A DNA stretch of 64,000 bases. It comes from Cupriavidus basilensis. GTDB taxonomy: Bacteria > Pseudomonadota > Gammaproteobacteria > Burkholderiales > Burkholderiaceae. The position numbers were made by a program, and so were the translations under genes. The notes beneath the pieces were generated by a model. That model was not told the DNA's origin, searched no databases, and worked only from the letters and a program-made list of their open reading frames with translations. Of the stretch, positions 15,443-26,313 are shown in pieces. Where the stretch lies: contig NZ_BBQM01000011.1 of NCBI RefSeq assembly GCF_000876015.1, positions 248,001 through 312,000 on the forward strand. Reading direction: 5' to 3'. Numbering within the stretch: the first letter of the stretch is position 1; each line of letters begins with the position of its first letter.

Positions 15443-16987
15443 ATGCGCAACAACCAGCCGGTGACGCAGCAGGAGTTCGAGTTTCCCGACAACGCCACGC
15501 TCATGTCCACCACGGACACGCAGAGCCGCGTGACCTATGCCAACGCCGCGTTCGTCGAGGTCAGCGGCTTCTCGCGGGAGGAGATCCAGGGCCAGCCCCA
15601 CAACCTGGTGCGCCACCCCGACATGCCGGAAGCCGCCTTTGCCGACATGTGGGCCACGCTCAAGGGCGGCGAGCCCTGGACCGCCCTGGTGAAGAACCGG
15701 CGCAAGAACGGCGACCACTACTGGGTGCGGGCCAACGCCACGCCGGTGGTGCGCAACGGGCGGCAGGTCGGCTACATGTCGGTGCGCACCAAGGCCTCGC
15801 GCGAGGAGATCGCGGCCACCGAGGCGCTTTATCGCGATCTGCGCGAAGGCAAGGCCGGCAACCGCAAGATCCACAAGGGGCTGGTCGTGCGCACCGGCCT
15901 GATGGGCTGGACCTCGCTCGCGCAGGTCATGCCGGTGCGCTGGCGCATCCGCCTGGCGCTGTTCGCGCTGCTGCCGGTCATGGCCGCCTGCGCCTGGGGC
16001 GCGGGGCTGGCCGGCGCCATGCTGGGCGGGTTTGCCGGGATGGCCGCGCTGGCGCTGCTGCTGGCTTCGTGGTGCCTCGAAGCGCAGATATCGAGACCGC
16101 TCGAAGCGGTCCGGGAGCAGGCCTTGCGGGTTGCCTCGGGCGAGAGCCAGAAGGCGGTCCACATGAATCGCGTCGATGAGATCGGCATGACCTTGCGCAC
16201 GATCAGCCAGCTTGGCCTGATGTTCCGCTGGCTGGTCGACGACGTCAGCGAGCAGGTGATCAACGTGCAGACCGCCAGCAACGAGATCGCGCGCGGCAAC
16301 ATCGATCTCAGCGCCCGCACCGAGCAGGCGGCGTCGAGCGTGCAGGAAACGGCGTCGTCGATGACCGAGATGACGGCGACGGTGAAGAGCAATGCCGGGA
16401 CCGCTTCCCAGGCCAACGCGTTGTCAGGCTCGGCCAGCGACGCGGCGTCGAAGGGCGGGCGCGCGGTCTCCGAAGTGATCGCGACCATGAGCGAGATCAC
16501 GCGGAGCTCGAAGATGATCGCCGACATCATCGGCGTGATCGACGGCATCGCCTTCCAGACCAACATCCTGGCGCTCAACGCGGCGGTGGAGGCGGCGCGC
16601 GCGGGCGAGCAGGGCCGCGGCTTCGCCGTGGTGGCGGGCGAGGTGCGCGGCCTGGCGCAGCGCAGCGCCAACGCCGCCAAGGAGATCAAGGGGCTGATCG
16701 ACGTCAGCGTCCACAACGTCGAGTCCGGCGCCAGGCTGGTGGACGATGCCGGACGCACGATGGAGGACATCGTGGCCCAGGTGAAGCGGGTATCGGACCT
16801 GATCGCCGAGATCAGCGCGGCCACCGCCGAGCAGATCAGCGGCATCTCCCAGGTCGGCAGCGCGGTCAGCGACCTCGACCACATCACCCACCAGAACGCG
16901 GCCCTGGTCGAGCAGAGCGCGGCGGCGGCCGAGAGCCTGAAGCAGCAGGCGACGCGCCTGGTCGAGGCCGTGAGCGTGTTCCGCTGA
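15443..16987 (+). CDS. PAS-domain methyl-accepting chemotaxis protein (Aer type)
   Basis: The 514-residue receptor has an N-terminal PAS domain (about residues 10-125) with [20 protein letters not shown] and [13 protein letters not shown], as in the redox sensor Aer. A hydrophobic stretch follows at about 160-212 (one membrane hairpin), then a HAMP-like linker and a full methyl-accepting signalling domain. The receptor tip reads [32 protein letters not shown]. There is no periplasmic sensor domain, so it should sense an internal signal, probably FAD-linked redox or oxygen. ATG 15443 has a strong AGGAGG 7-12 nt upstream. The upstream sigma-28-like box suggests co-expression with late flagellar genes. 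Confidence 0.88.
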   Translation: MRNNQPVTQQEFEFPDNATLMSTTDTQSRVTYANAAFVEVSGFSREEIQGQPHNLVRHPDMPEAAFADMWATLKGGEPWTALVKNRRKNGDHYWVRANATPVVRNGRQVGYMSVRTKASREEIAATEALYRDLREGKAGNRKIHKGLVVRTGLMGWTSLAQVMPVRWRIRLALFALLPVMAACAWGAGLAGAMLGGFAGMAALALLLASWCLEAQISRPLEAVREQALRVASGESQKAVHMNRVDEIGMTLRTISQLGLMFRWLVDDVSEQVINVQTASNEIARGNIDLSARTEQAASSVQETASSMTEMTATVKSNAGTASQANALSGSASDAASKGGRAVSEVIATMSEITRSSKMIADIIGVIDGIAFQTNILALNAAVEAARAGEQGRGFAVVAGEVRGLAQRSANAAKEIKGLIDVSVHNVESGARLVDDAGRTMEDIVAQVKRVSDLIAEISAATAEQISGISQVGSAVSDLDHITHQNAALVEQSAAAAESLKQQATRLVEAVSVFR

Positions 16988-17053
16988 CGGCGGCGGCGCA
17001 CGCTCACGGCCTTTGCCGGGCCGTCTTCCGGCCGCGCCGCGCGCATCTGTCAC

Positions 17054-17107
17054 AATCCTGCCTGTGAGCGCCGGCGGCCTGCCCGCCGGCGCGTGCCATA
17101 CAGGATT
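17054..17107 (+). other. nested inverted repeats before a membrane-protein gene
   Basis: An outer 7-bp pair (AATCCTG 17054-17060 / CAGGATT 17101-17107) encloses a perfect 10-bp stem (GCGCCGGCGG 17068-17077 / CCGCCGGCGC 17083-17092). The outer right arm ends just before the ribosome-binding site of the next gene, so the structure could affect its translation. Confidence 0.45.
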
Positions 17108-17115
17108 GAAGGACG

Positions 17116-17871
17116 ATGCCCTATCTCGGAATTGGTTTCCACGTCATCGTGGCGCTGTATTTTGCCGTCCACGCGGTGCGCACCCAGCAGAACATGTACT
17201 GGCTGCTGATCTTGTTCCTGTTCCCCGGGCTGGGCAGCGTGGTGTATTTCTTCGCCATCTACCTGCCGGCGCTGCGCCAGACGCGCGGCGCGCGCGCCGC
17301 CACGCGCGCCATCGGGCAACTGGTGGACCCCAACCGCGCCGTGCGCGAGGCGCGCGCCGCGTTCGACCGCGCGCCGACGGTGGATCACCGCATGCGCCTG
17401 GGCGCGGCATTGCTGGACGCGGACGAGCCCAAGGAGGCGCTGCAGCACTACGAGGCCGCCGCCAGCGGCCCCTTCGCCAGCGACCCGGCGCTGCTGCTGG
17501 GGCTGGCCCGCGCGCAGTTCGCCACCGGCGGCCACGCCGCCGCCGCCGGCACGCTGGAGCGCCTGTTCGAGGCCCAGCCGCAGGCGCGCCAGCAGGCCGA
17601 TCCGGCCTTGCTGTATGCGCGCGCGCTGGCCGCGGCCGACGCGCCCGGCACGCGCGCCGCGTTCGAGCAGGCGCTGGCCTGCGCCAGCGACGCCGCCGCG
17701 CGCTGCCTGTTCGCCGACTGGCTGGGCGCGCGCCCGGACGCGGCCGACCGCGAGCGCGCCCGGGCGCTGTACGCCGACATCGTGCACGACGGCAAGCACT
17801 GGCCGCGCCACGCGCGCGAGCACAACCGCGAATGGCTGCAACGCGCGCAGGGCGCGCTCGGCAAGTCCTGA
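17116..17871 (+). CDS. membrane-anchored TPR protein
   Basis: This 251-residue protein has two N-terminal hydrophobic segments (about residues 5-20 and 27-49, with a PGLGSVVYFFAIYLP pattern like a PLD-nuclease-type N-terminal membrane region). A soluble domain rich in Ala-containing helical repeats follows (about 85-235) that read as tetratricopeptide units, for example LGAALLDADEPKEALQHYEAAA and LLLGLARAQFATGGHAAAAGTLERLF. It is probably an inner-membrane scaffold facing the cytoplasm; no catalytic motif is visible. AAGGA precedes the ATG. It stands alone, with a stem-loop in its leader. Confidence 0.7.
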   Translation: MPYLGIGFHVIVALYFAVHAVRTQQNMYWLLILFLFPGLGSVVYFFAIYLPALRQTRGARAATRAIGQLVDPNRAVREARAAFDRAPTVDHRMRLGAALLDADEPKEALQHYEAAASGPFASDPALLLGLARAQFATGGHAAAAGTLERLFEAQPQARQQADPALLYARALAAADAPGTRAAFEQALACASDAAARCLFADWLGARPDAADRERARALYADIVHDGKHWPRHAREHNREWLQRAQGALGKS

Positions 17872-17999
17872 CGGCGGCCGTTTGGCGGCCGCTTGGCAGC
17901 CGTTTCCGCGCCGTTGCCGATTCCTGATCGTCCGGTGCCGCGTCCCGCCCGGGCGGCGCGCCTGTTCGCATTCCGCATTCCGCATTTCCCTGGACCGAC

Positions 18000-18902
18000 A
18001 TGACCCTCCTGAAACGCAAATCCATCGAAGCCGTGGCCTCGCGCCGCCCCGCGCGCGGCGAGCGCGCCGAACGTAATGAACGCAATGAACGCAATGAACG
18101 CAGCGAGCGCAAGGCGCGCGAGGAAAAGCGCATGACCCCGCGCTTCGCGCCGGTGACGTTCTCCGAGATGGACGGCGTGCGCTACCTGCACTTCGGCACC
18201 GAGTGGGTGCAGGGCGCGATGCGCCTGCGCAAGCCCGACGCCATCGAGCTGGAGTACGCCCAGCAGATGATGGCGTGGCTGCTGTTCCTGTCGCCGTCGG
18301 CGCCGGACTTCCACGTCGCGCAGCTGGGCCTGGGCGCGGCGGCGCTGACCAAGTTCTGCCACCGCCAGTTCAGCCGCGCGCGCGTCACCGCGGTGGAGCT
18401 GAACCCGGCCGTGATCGTGGCCGGGCGCAGCATGTTCGGCCTGCGCGAGGACGACGCGCGCCTGACCGTGCGCGAGCAGGATGCCTGGGACTACGTGATG
18501 GACAGCGCCCACACCGCGGCGCTCGACGTGCTGCAGGTCGATCTCTACGACGCCACCGCGCGCGGCCCGGTGCTCGACACCACGGCGTTCTACAAGGCGT
18601 GCCGCCGCGTGCTCAAGGCGCCCGGCGTGATGACCATCAACCTGTTCGGCGACCACGACAGCTTCCCCAAGAACATCGTGCGCATCTGCGAGGCCTTCGA
18701 CGACCGCGTGCTGGTGTTCCCGGAAGTGCACGACGGCAACGTGATCGCGCTGGCCTTCAACGGCCCCGCGATCGACGTGTCGTGGGAAGTGCTGGCGCTG
18801 CGCGCGAAGGTGGTCGAGGAAGCGACCGGCCTGCCGGCGCGCGCGTGGGTGAAGGGATTGCGGGCGGCCAACGCCCGCCAGGAAGAGCGGCTGAAGATCT
18901 GA
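18000..18902 (+). CDS. spermidine-synthase-like protein
   Basis: The 300-residue protein has the Rossmann core of polyamine aminopropyltransferases: HVAQLGLGAAALTKFCHRQF (nucleotide-binding loop), VTAVELNPAVI with the ribose-binding acidic residue, and a central VLQVDLYDATARGPVLDT segment. Biochemical aminopropyl transfer is not assured; many such paralogues lack the putrescine-site residues. The N-terminal extension is unusual: a charged tail built on a 9-bp tandem repeat (ERN units, about residues 24-36), then MTPRFAPVTFSE. ATG 18132 could therefore be the original start, with a 256-residue core. Cytoplasmic. Confidence 0.7.
   Translation: MTLLKRKSIEAVASRRPARGERAERNERNERNERSERKAREEKRMTPRFAPVTFSEMDGVRYLHFGTEWVQGAMRLRKPDAIELEYAQQMMAWLLFLSPSAPDFHVAQLGLGAAALTKFCHRQFSRARVTAVELNPAVIVAGRSMFGLREDDARLTVREQDAWDYVMDSAHTAALDVLQVDLYDATARGPVLDTTAFYKACRRVLKAPGVMTINLFGDHDSFPKNIVRICEAFDDRVLVFPEVHDGNVIALAFNGPAIDVSWEVLALRAKVVEEATGLPARAWVKGLRAANARQEERLKI
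18069..18104 (+). repeat. 9-bp tandem repeat inside the spermidine-synthase-like gene
   Basis: Four consecutive near-identical 9-mers (GAACGTAAT, GAACGCAAT, GAACGCAAT, GAACGCAGC) encode Glu-Arg-Asn three times and then Glu-Arg-Ser. Unit changes stay in frame. Confidence 0.9.
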
Positions 18903-18939
18903 ACCCCGGCCGCTCCGGCGGGCATCGCCCGCCTGCGGC

Positions 18940-20577
18940 CTACTGCTTGTGGAAGAACTGCGCCAGCGACCACTCGTCGGTGCGCGCCTCGTACTTCAGG
19001 TCCTTGCGCATCGCCCACATCGCCAGCTGGCTGTGCGACGGGATGATGGCATGGTCGGCCAGCGCGAACCGGGCCGCGGCGCGGGCGTTTTCCTCGCGCG
19101 CCTTGTCGCTGCTCACGGTGGTGAGCGATTTCTCGATCAGCTGGTCGAGCTGCGCGTTGCCGTACTTGCCCCAGTTCCAGGTGCCGTAGCCGGTCTTGGC
19201 GTTGGGCGTGCCGGTGATCGAGCGCAGCGCCACGTCGGCCGCGGCCGAGCCCCAGCCCAGCATCTCGAAGGCGAAGTCGCCCTGGCGCGCGCGCGTGAAG
19301 TAGGCCGCCACGGGCAGCGTTTCCACCTTGGTCTGGATGCCGATGCGCGTGAGCATGCTGGCGGTGGCCTGCGCCACGGCGGCGTCGTTCAGGTAGCGGT
19401 TGTTGGTGGCGTGCAGCGTGAGGCCGAAGCCGTCCGGGTAGCCGGCCGCGGCCAGCAGCTTTTTGGCGCCTTCGGGATCGTAGGCGTCGGGCTTGGTGCC
19501 CGGATGGCCGAAGATCTGCGGCGAGACGATCGACGAGGCCGGCACCGCCAGCCCTTCCATGATGCGGCTGACGATGGCGTCGCGGTTCAGGGCGTGGCTG
19601 ATCGCGGCGCGCACGCGCGCGTCCTTGAACGGGTTCTTGCCGAGCGGCTTGCCGGCCTTGTCGGTGACGAACGGCGGGTTGTCGCGCGACTGGTCCATCT
19701 GCCAGAAGATGGTGCGCCACGAGACCTGCTGCTCGATGCGGAACTTGGGGTTCTGCCTGAGCCTGGCCACGTCGGCCGAGGGCACGCTTTCGATCACGTC
19801 CACGTCGCCGGCCAGCAGCGCCGCGCTGCGCGCGCCGTTGTCGGTGAGGATGCGGAAGATGGCGCGGTCCCATTCGGGCTTGGGCCCCCAGTAGTCGGGG
19901 TTCTTCGCCATCACGATTTCCTGGCCGCGCGCGAAGCGCACGAACTTGAACGGCCCGGTGCCGATCATGGCCTTGCCGGAGTCGAAGTCGGCCTGGCTCA
20001 GCGTGGCCGCCACCTTCTTCGGCATGATCGGCACGCTGTTGAGGTCGTTGGCGAGGTTGGCGTAGTTGGGCACGCTCATGGTCAGGCGCACGGTGAGCGG
20101 GTCGGGCGTGTCGATGCGCGCGATCGGCTTGGTGTAGCTGGTAAACGAGCCGGGGCTGTTGACCAGTTTCTCGGGGCGCTCGAGCGAGGCCTTGACGTCC
20201 TCGCTGGTAAACGGCGCGCCGTCGTGCCATTTCACGTTGGGGCGCAGCTTGATTTCCCAGGTGATGGCGTTGACCGGCTTCCACGACAGCGCCAGCCCGG
20301 GAATGTAGCGGGCGTTCTTGTCCATGAACACCAGCGACTCGAAGATATGCAGCGCGATGGCGTTGTTGGGGCCCGAGTTGTTCCACTGCGGGTCCATCGA
20401 GGTCACGTCGGCGGACAGGCCGATGCGCAGGTCCTCGGCCCGGGCCGCGCCGGCGGGCAGCATCAGCAGCGCGGCGGCGCCGAGCACCAGCGCCGTGGCG
20501 GCTTGCAGCAGCGCGCGGCGCGGCGTCGGGGCCGCCGGGCGGCGGGCGGGTTGGGGGAGGCGGTGGTTGGCGGTCAT
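18940..20577 (-). CDS. ABC transporter periplasmic binding protein, peptide/nickel type (SBP family 5)
   Basis: The 545-residue protein starts at ATG 20577 with a long signal peptide (hydrophobic core ALLQAATALVLGAAALLML, cleavage near ARA/EDL). The preceding TPRRALLQ resembles a Tat twin-arginine motif, so folded export is possible. The mature part is a classic DppA/OppA-like protein: ADVTSMDPQWNNSGPNNAIALHIFESL, WHDGAPFTSEDVKASLE, GTGPFKFVRFARGQEIVMAKNPDYWG and KNPFKDARVRAAISHALNRDAIV. It should bind a peptide or related cation-linked ligand for an ABC importer. No permease or ATPase genes are adjacent, so it is an orphan binding protein. Confidence 0.88.
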   Translation of the reverse strand: MTANHRLPQPARRPAAPTPRRALLQAATALVLGAAALLMLPAGAARAEDLRIGLSADVTSMDPQWNNSGPNNAIALHIFESLVFMDKNARYIPGLALSWKPVNAITWEIKLRPNVKWHDGAPFTSEDVKASLERPEKLVNSPGSFTSYTKPIARIDTPDPLTVRLTMSVPNYANLANDLNSVPIMPKKVAATLSQADFDSGKAMIGTGPFKFVRFARGQEIVMAKNPDYWGPKPEWDRAIFRILTDNGARSAALLAGDVDVIESVPSADVARLRQNPKFRIEQQVSWRTIFWQMDQSRDNPPFVTDKAGKPLGKNPFKDARVRAAISHALNRDAIVSRIMEGLAVPASSIVSPQIFGHPGTKPDAYDPEGAKKLLAAAGYPDGFGLTLHATNNRYLNDAAVAQATASMLTRIGIQTKVETLPVAAYFTRARQGDFAFEMLGWGSAAADVALRSITGTPNAKTGYGTWNWGKYGNAQLDQLIEKSLTTVSSDKAREENARAAARFALADHAIIPSHSQLAMWAMRKDLKYEARTDEWSLAQFFHKQ

Positions 20578-20823
20578 GGGATGCGCTCCTAGCACGGGCC
20601 GCGCGCTCCGCGCGTGGGCACGGGCGGGCGGCGGCGGGTTCTCAGAAGGGGGTGGCCGGCACGCGGCGCCGCCCGCGGCGAGGCGGCGAGCGGCGAGCGG
20701 GCGTGCGGCCGACCCGGCTGCCCGCATTGTGCCGCCAAAACGACATCGGCGTGCGATAGCCGCGGCATGTCCTCATGCTCGCCGCCGGCGCCGCGCCTGT
20801 CCACCGGCGCGGCGGCCAGCCGG

Positions 20824-20829
20824 TAGAAT
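20824..20829 (+). promoter_or_regulatory. -10 box placed for a leaderless transcript
   Basis: TAGAAT ends 7 nt before the A of the ATG at 20837, so transcription would start at or beside the start codon. No Shine-Dalgarno is present. The -35 region is poor. Confidence 0.4.
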
Positions 20830-20836
20830 CGCGCCC

Positions 20837-21508
20837 ATGTTCGCCAATTCCCGCACCATCACCTCGGCCCAGGCCGATGTCCACGACCATCTCGCCGCGC
20901 GCGTGGCCCGCCACCTCGCCGAGCCGTTCCGCAAGCCGATCGGCGAGCCAAGCCGGCGCGCGCTCGATCTTGCGCTGCAGCAATGGCAGCGCGCCGGGGC
21001 CGCACCGCTGATCCTCGACGCCGGCTGCGGCGTGGGCGAGAGCACGCTGCGGCTGGCCACGGCGTTTCCGGACCACTTCGTGATCGGCGTGGACCAGTCC
21101 GAGAAGCGGCTGGCCGGCGGCAAGGACTGGTGGGACGGGCCGCTGCCGGCCAACTTCACCTGGGCGCGGGCCGACCTCGTCGACGTCTGGCGCCTGCTGC
21201 AGGCCGAACATGTGCCGGTGGCGCGCCATTACGTGCTCTATCCCAATCCGTGGCCCAAGATCGGCCACTTCGGGCGGCGCTGGCAGGGCCACGCGGTGTT
21301 CCCGGCGCTGGCCGCCTGCGGCGGCTACCTGGAGTGCCGCAGCAACTGGCAGGTCTACATCGACGAGTTCGCCCAGGCGCTGGCGCTGGTGGGGCGGCCG
21401 GCGGCGGTCGAGCCGTGGCGGCCGGCCGAGGCCATCACGCCGTTCGAGCGCAAGTACGCGGCCTCGGGCCACGCGCTGTGGCGCTGCGTGAGCCCGCCGC
21501 CGGCCTGA
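20837..21508 (+). CDS. TrmB-like SAM-dependent methyltransferase
   Basis: The 223-residue protein resembles tRNA (guanine46-N7)-methyltransferase. The SAM-binding motif LDAGCGVGES (60-69), IGVDQSEKRL (motif II, 83-92) and YPNPWPK (135-141) are clear. In true TrmB the last motif is usually PDPWPK followed by a basic KxRHxKRR stretch; here it is PNPWPKIGHFGRRW. The Asp is thus Asn and the tRNA-binding basic run is reduced. I read it as a divergent paralogue whose substrate may not be tRNA G46. It has no recognisable operon partner and runs convergent to the DUF2863 gene. Confidence 0.75.
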   Translation: MFANSRTITSAQADVHDHLAARVARHLAEPFRKPIGEPSRRALDLALQQWQRAGAAPLILDAGCGVGESTLRLATAFPDHFVIGVDQSEKRLAGGKDWWDGPLPANFTWARADLVDVWRLLQAEHVPVARHYVLYPNPWPKIGHFGRRWQGHAVFPALAACGGYLECRSNWQVYIDEFAQALALVGRPAAVEPWRPAEAITPFERKYAASGHALWRCVSPPPA

Positions 21509-21524
21509 CCGGCCCCCGTCAACG

Positions 21525-21549
21525 AAAACGGCCCGCGCAAGGCGGGCCG
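21525..21549 (-). terminator. intrinsic terminator of the DUF2863 gene
   Basis: On the minus strand an 8-bp stem (CGGCCCGC / GCGGGCCG) is followed by TTTTCG. It lies 29 nt after the DUF2863 stop and may also stop the convergent trmB-like transcript. Confidence 0.7.
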
Positions 21550-21577
21550 TCGGCGAACGAGCGGGGAAGGGGCGCGC

Positions 21578-22780
21578 TCAGTGGAACAGCGGCTGCTGCG
21601 TCGGCGCGTCCTCGGGCAGTTCGGCGTGCACGATCTCGCCCGAGCGGTCGGCGTAGAGCGGCGTGCCGCAGTCTTCGCAATACTCGGGGTCGAACAGCGC
21701 GGCGTGGCGGAAGATGTCTTCCACGCCGGCGTTGCGCAGCTCCTCGCAGATCTGCTCGAGCGGGTTGTCCTTGTCGGTGGCGTCGATCTCGCCGGACTCG
21801 CGGCCGTAGACCGGCCAGACGATGCCGTAGATCACGTCCTTCTCGCCGCGCATGGTGAAGCCGACGCGGTATTCCTCGACCTCCTCCTCGCCGAAGGCGG
21901 CCACCACCGCGGCCATCTGGCCGGCGGGCACGTCGAGCGTGCCGCACAGGTAGTTGACCGCCGCGCGCACGGTGAGCGGGCGGATGCTCTTGTCCGATTC
22001 GCGGCAGGACAGGAAGAAGGCGTCCGGCAGCAGCAGCTCGAACTCGCAGCCCGGCAGCAGCAGCGCGATCGACGGCTGCACCTGGGTGCGCCACTGCTCG
22101 AGGCACATCGAGCGCTCGGCGTGGTGGTCCTTGGCGTCTTCCTGCCAGCGGAACAGGGCCTGCTCGTGCGGCGCCACCACCACCGCCAGCAGGTAGCGCG
22201 GGTCGGCCAGGATCGGCGCGGTTTCCGGCAGGTCGCGCAGGTCGACCTTGGGCGTGGCGCCGGACATCGCCGCCGACACCAGCTTGTAGGTCAGCGCGAA
22301 AGTGTCGCTGTGCGTGCGCGGGAGCTGGTCGATGCTGTACAGGTAGGGCGAGAGCGCCATGCGCGTGCCCGCGGCCAGCACGTGCGCCTGCAGGTGCACC
22401 GACAGCGTCTGCGCCAGCTCGGGCTTGAGCGCGCCCGAGGGAATGGCGTAGCGCGTGTGGGCGAGGATGGGCGCGGCGATCAGCAGGGCATCGTAGCTGA
22501 CACCGTCGATGTCGACGGTGGCGGATTCGGCCAGGGTCTCGGCTTGCTCGGCCAGCACGTCGGAGGCGTCGGCGTTGTGCTTGAACAGGTGTTCGAGCGC
22601 CGCGTCGAGCGCGGACTGGCTGCCGTTCTTCAGCAGCCGGCCCAGGCGTTGCGAGAGCCGCCGCTCCCAGTACCCGTCCTCCATGCGGCTGCCCGAGGCA
22701 TCGAGCGCGAGCGCATCGGCCACCAGACGCTCGGCGTCAGGCGAAAGACGTTGGGAAGCCTTGGGGCGAAAACCTGCCAT
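21578..22780 (-). CDS. DUF2863 family protein
   Basis: The 400-residue soluble protein matches my recollection of the DUF2863 family, which is restricted to beta-proteobacteria and of unknown function. Visible landmarks are an N-terminal helical part (RLSPDAERLVADALALDASGSRMEDGYWERRL), a central HSDTFALTYKLVSAAMSG, and a C-terminal acidic region with a CEDCGTPLY two-Cys knuckle (near residue 370) that could bind a metal with the nearby EC/C residues. No signal peptide. It has its own terminator and no obvious operon. Confidence 0.7.
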   Translation of the reverse strand: MAGFRPKASQRLSPDAERLVADALALDASGSRMEDGYWERRLSQRLGRLLKNGSQSALDAALEHLFKHNADASDVLAEQAETLAESATVDIDGVSYDALLIAAPILAHTRYAIPSGALKPELAQTLSVHLQAHVLAAGTRMALSPYLYSIDQLPRTHSDTFALTYKLVSAAMSGATPKVDLRDLPETAPILADPRYLLAVVVAPHEQALFRWQEDAKDHHAERSMCLEQWRTQVQPSIALLLPGCEFELLLPDAFFLSCRESDKSIRPLTVRAAVNYLCGTLDVPAGQMAAVVAAFGEEEVEEYRVGFTMRGEKDVIYGIVWPVYGRESGEIDATDKDNPLEQICEELRNAGVEDIFRHAALFDPEYCEDCGTPLYADRSGEIVHAELPEDAPTQQPLFH

Positions 22781-22948
22781 AAGTCGAGATCATCCGTTTT
22801 TCGGTAAAACGGTATTCTACTCGCTACGTTGACAAAACATGGCGTGCGCCGCCGCATGGGCGCCGCCGGGCGCGGGCGGGGCAGTGCCGCCCGCGCGCTG
22901 GCCGGGCATCCGGCCCGATATGCGCCGGGATGCCGGTCCCGATGCCGC

Positions 22949-23098
22949 CTATTTCTGCGCGGGCGGCTGCGGGGTTTCGGGCGCGTGGCTTTCCACGCTG
23001 TGCTGCTCGCCGCCGATGGAAATGTCGCCGCCGCCCTTGGTGAGCAGGTAGAGCGCCGCGCCGGCGATGACGACGAATGCGATGAAGATCTTTGCCAT
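22949..23098 (-). CDS. small single-pass membrane protein (49 aa)
   Basis: The ORF encodes MAKIFIAFVVIAGAALYLL, then a Gly-rich linker, SIGGEQHSVES and a Pro/Gln/Lys tail. It has one N-terminal membrane segment (about residues 4-19) and a polar C-terminus, probably outside or periplasmic. GGAG sits 6 nt before the ATG, the codon use fits the genome, and the frame ends with TAG, so I regard it as real despite its size. It lies between the acnA terminator and the DUF2863 gene on the same strand. Function unknown. Confidence 0.65.
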   Translation of the reverse strand: MAKIFIAFVVIAGAALYLLTKGGGDISIGGEQHSVESHAPETPQPPAQK

Positions 23099-23254
23099 GT
23101 TTGTCTCCGGGATGGGATGCGTGTCGGAAGCCGCCGCGCGCGGTGCTTTCTTGTTGTTGATGGCAGTGTCGCAGCGCAGGCTTGCGTGGAACTTACACAG
23201 GCCGGCGGCCGGGCCACCATCCGCCAGGCGGCGCCTGCGGCGCTTTCGGGAACG

Positions 23255-23303
23255 AAAAAGCCGCTGGCCGCGTACCTCCCGGGGGAGGCGCGGCCAGCGG
23301 CTT
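23255..23303 (-). terminator. intrinsic terminator of acnA
   Basis: On the minus strand a perfect 15-bp stem (AAGCCGCTGGCCGCG with its complement) and a 16-nt loop are followed by a T-run. It begins 38 nt after the acnA stop. Confidence 0.9.
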
Positions 23304-23341
23304 CGGACCCTGCCGGCAAGCCCCGCGAGGGGGCCGTCCGC

Positions 23342-26047
<2,706 letters not shown>

Positions 26048-26313
26048 TGCCTTACTCCATTCGAAAGATGGTGCGGACTGGCTTGATTCGTAAATCCGTC
26101 ATTCGTGCTGCGGCCGCCGGCGGGGGCGCCATGCTGATGCCTGCTGCTTTTTTTCTTGCTTCTCTGCTTCCCTGTTTCCCCGATCGTGCCGCCGGCCGTG
26201 CTGCCGATTCTATTGCCGGCCACCGCATGCTGTCTTGCGCAGACGAGGCCAGGCCAACGTTTGCACCGCGTCGATTGTAGGGCAAGCCGGCGCCCGGCGC
26301 GCGCCCGCGGTGC

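Noticed and set aside
18190..18900. Functional spermidine synthase in a polyamine operon
   Set aside because: No speD or speE/speA neighbours and substrate residues not verifiable; kept as spermidine-synthase-like only.
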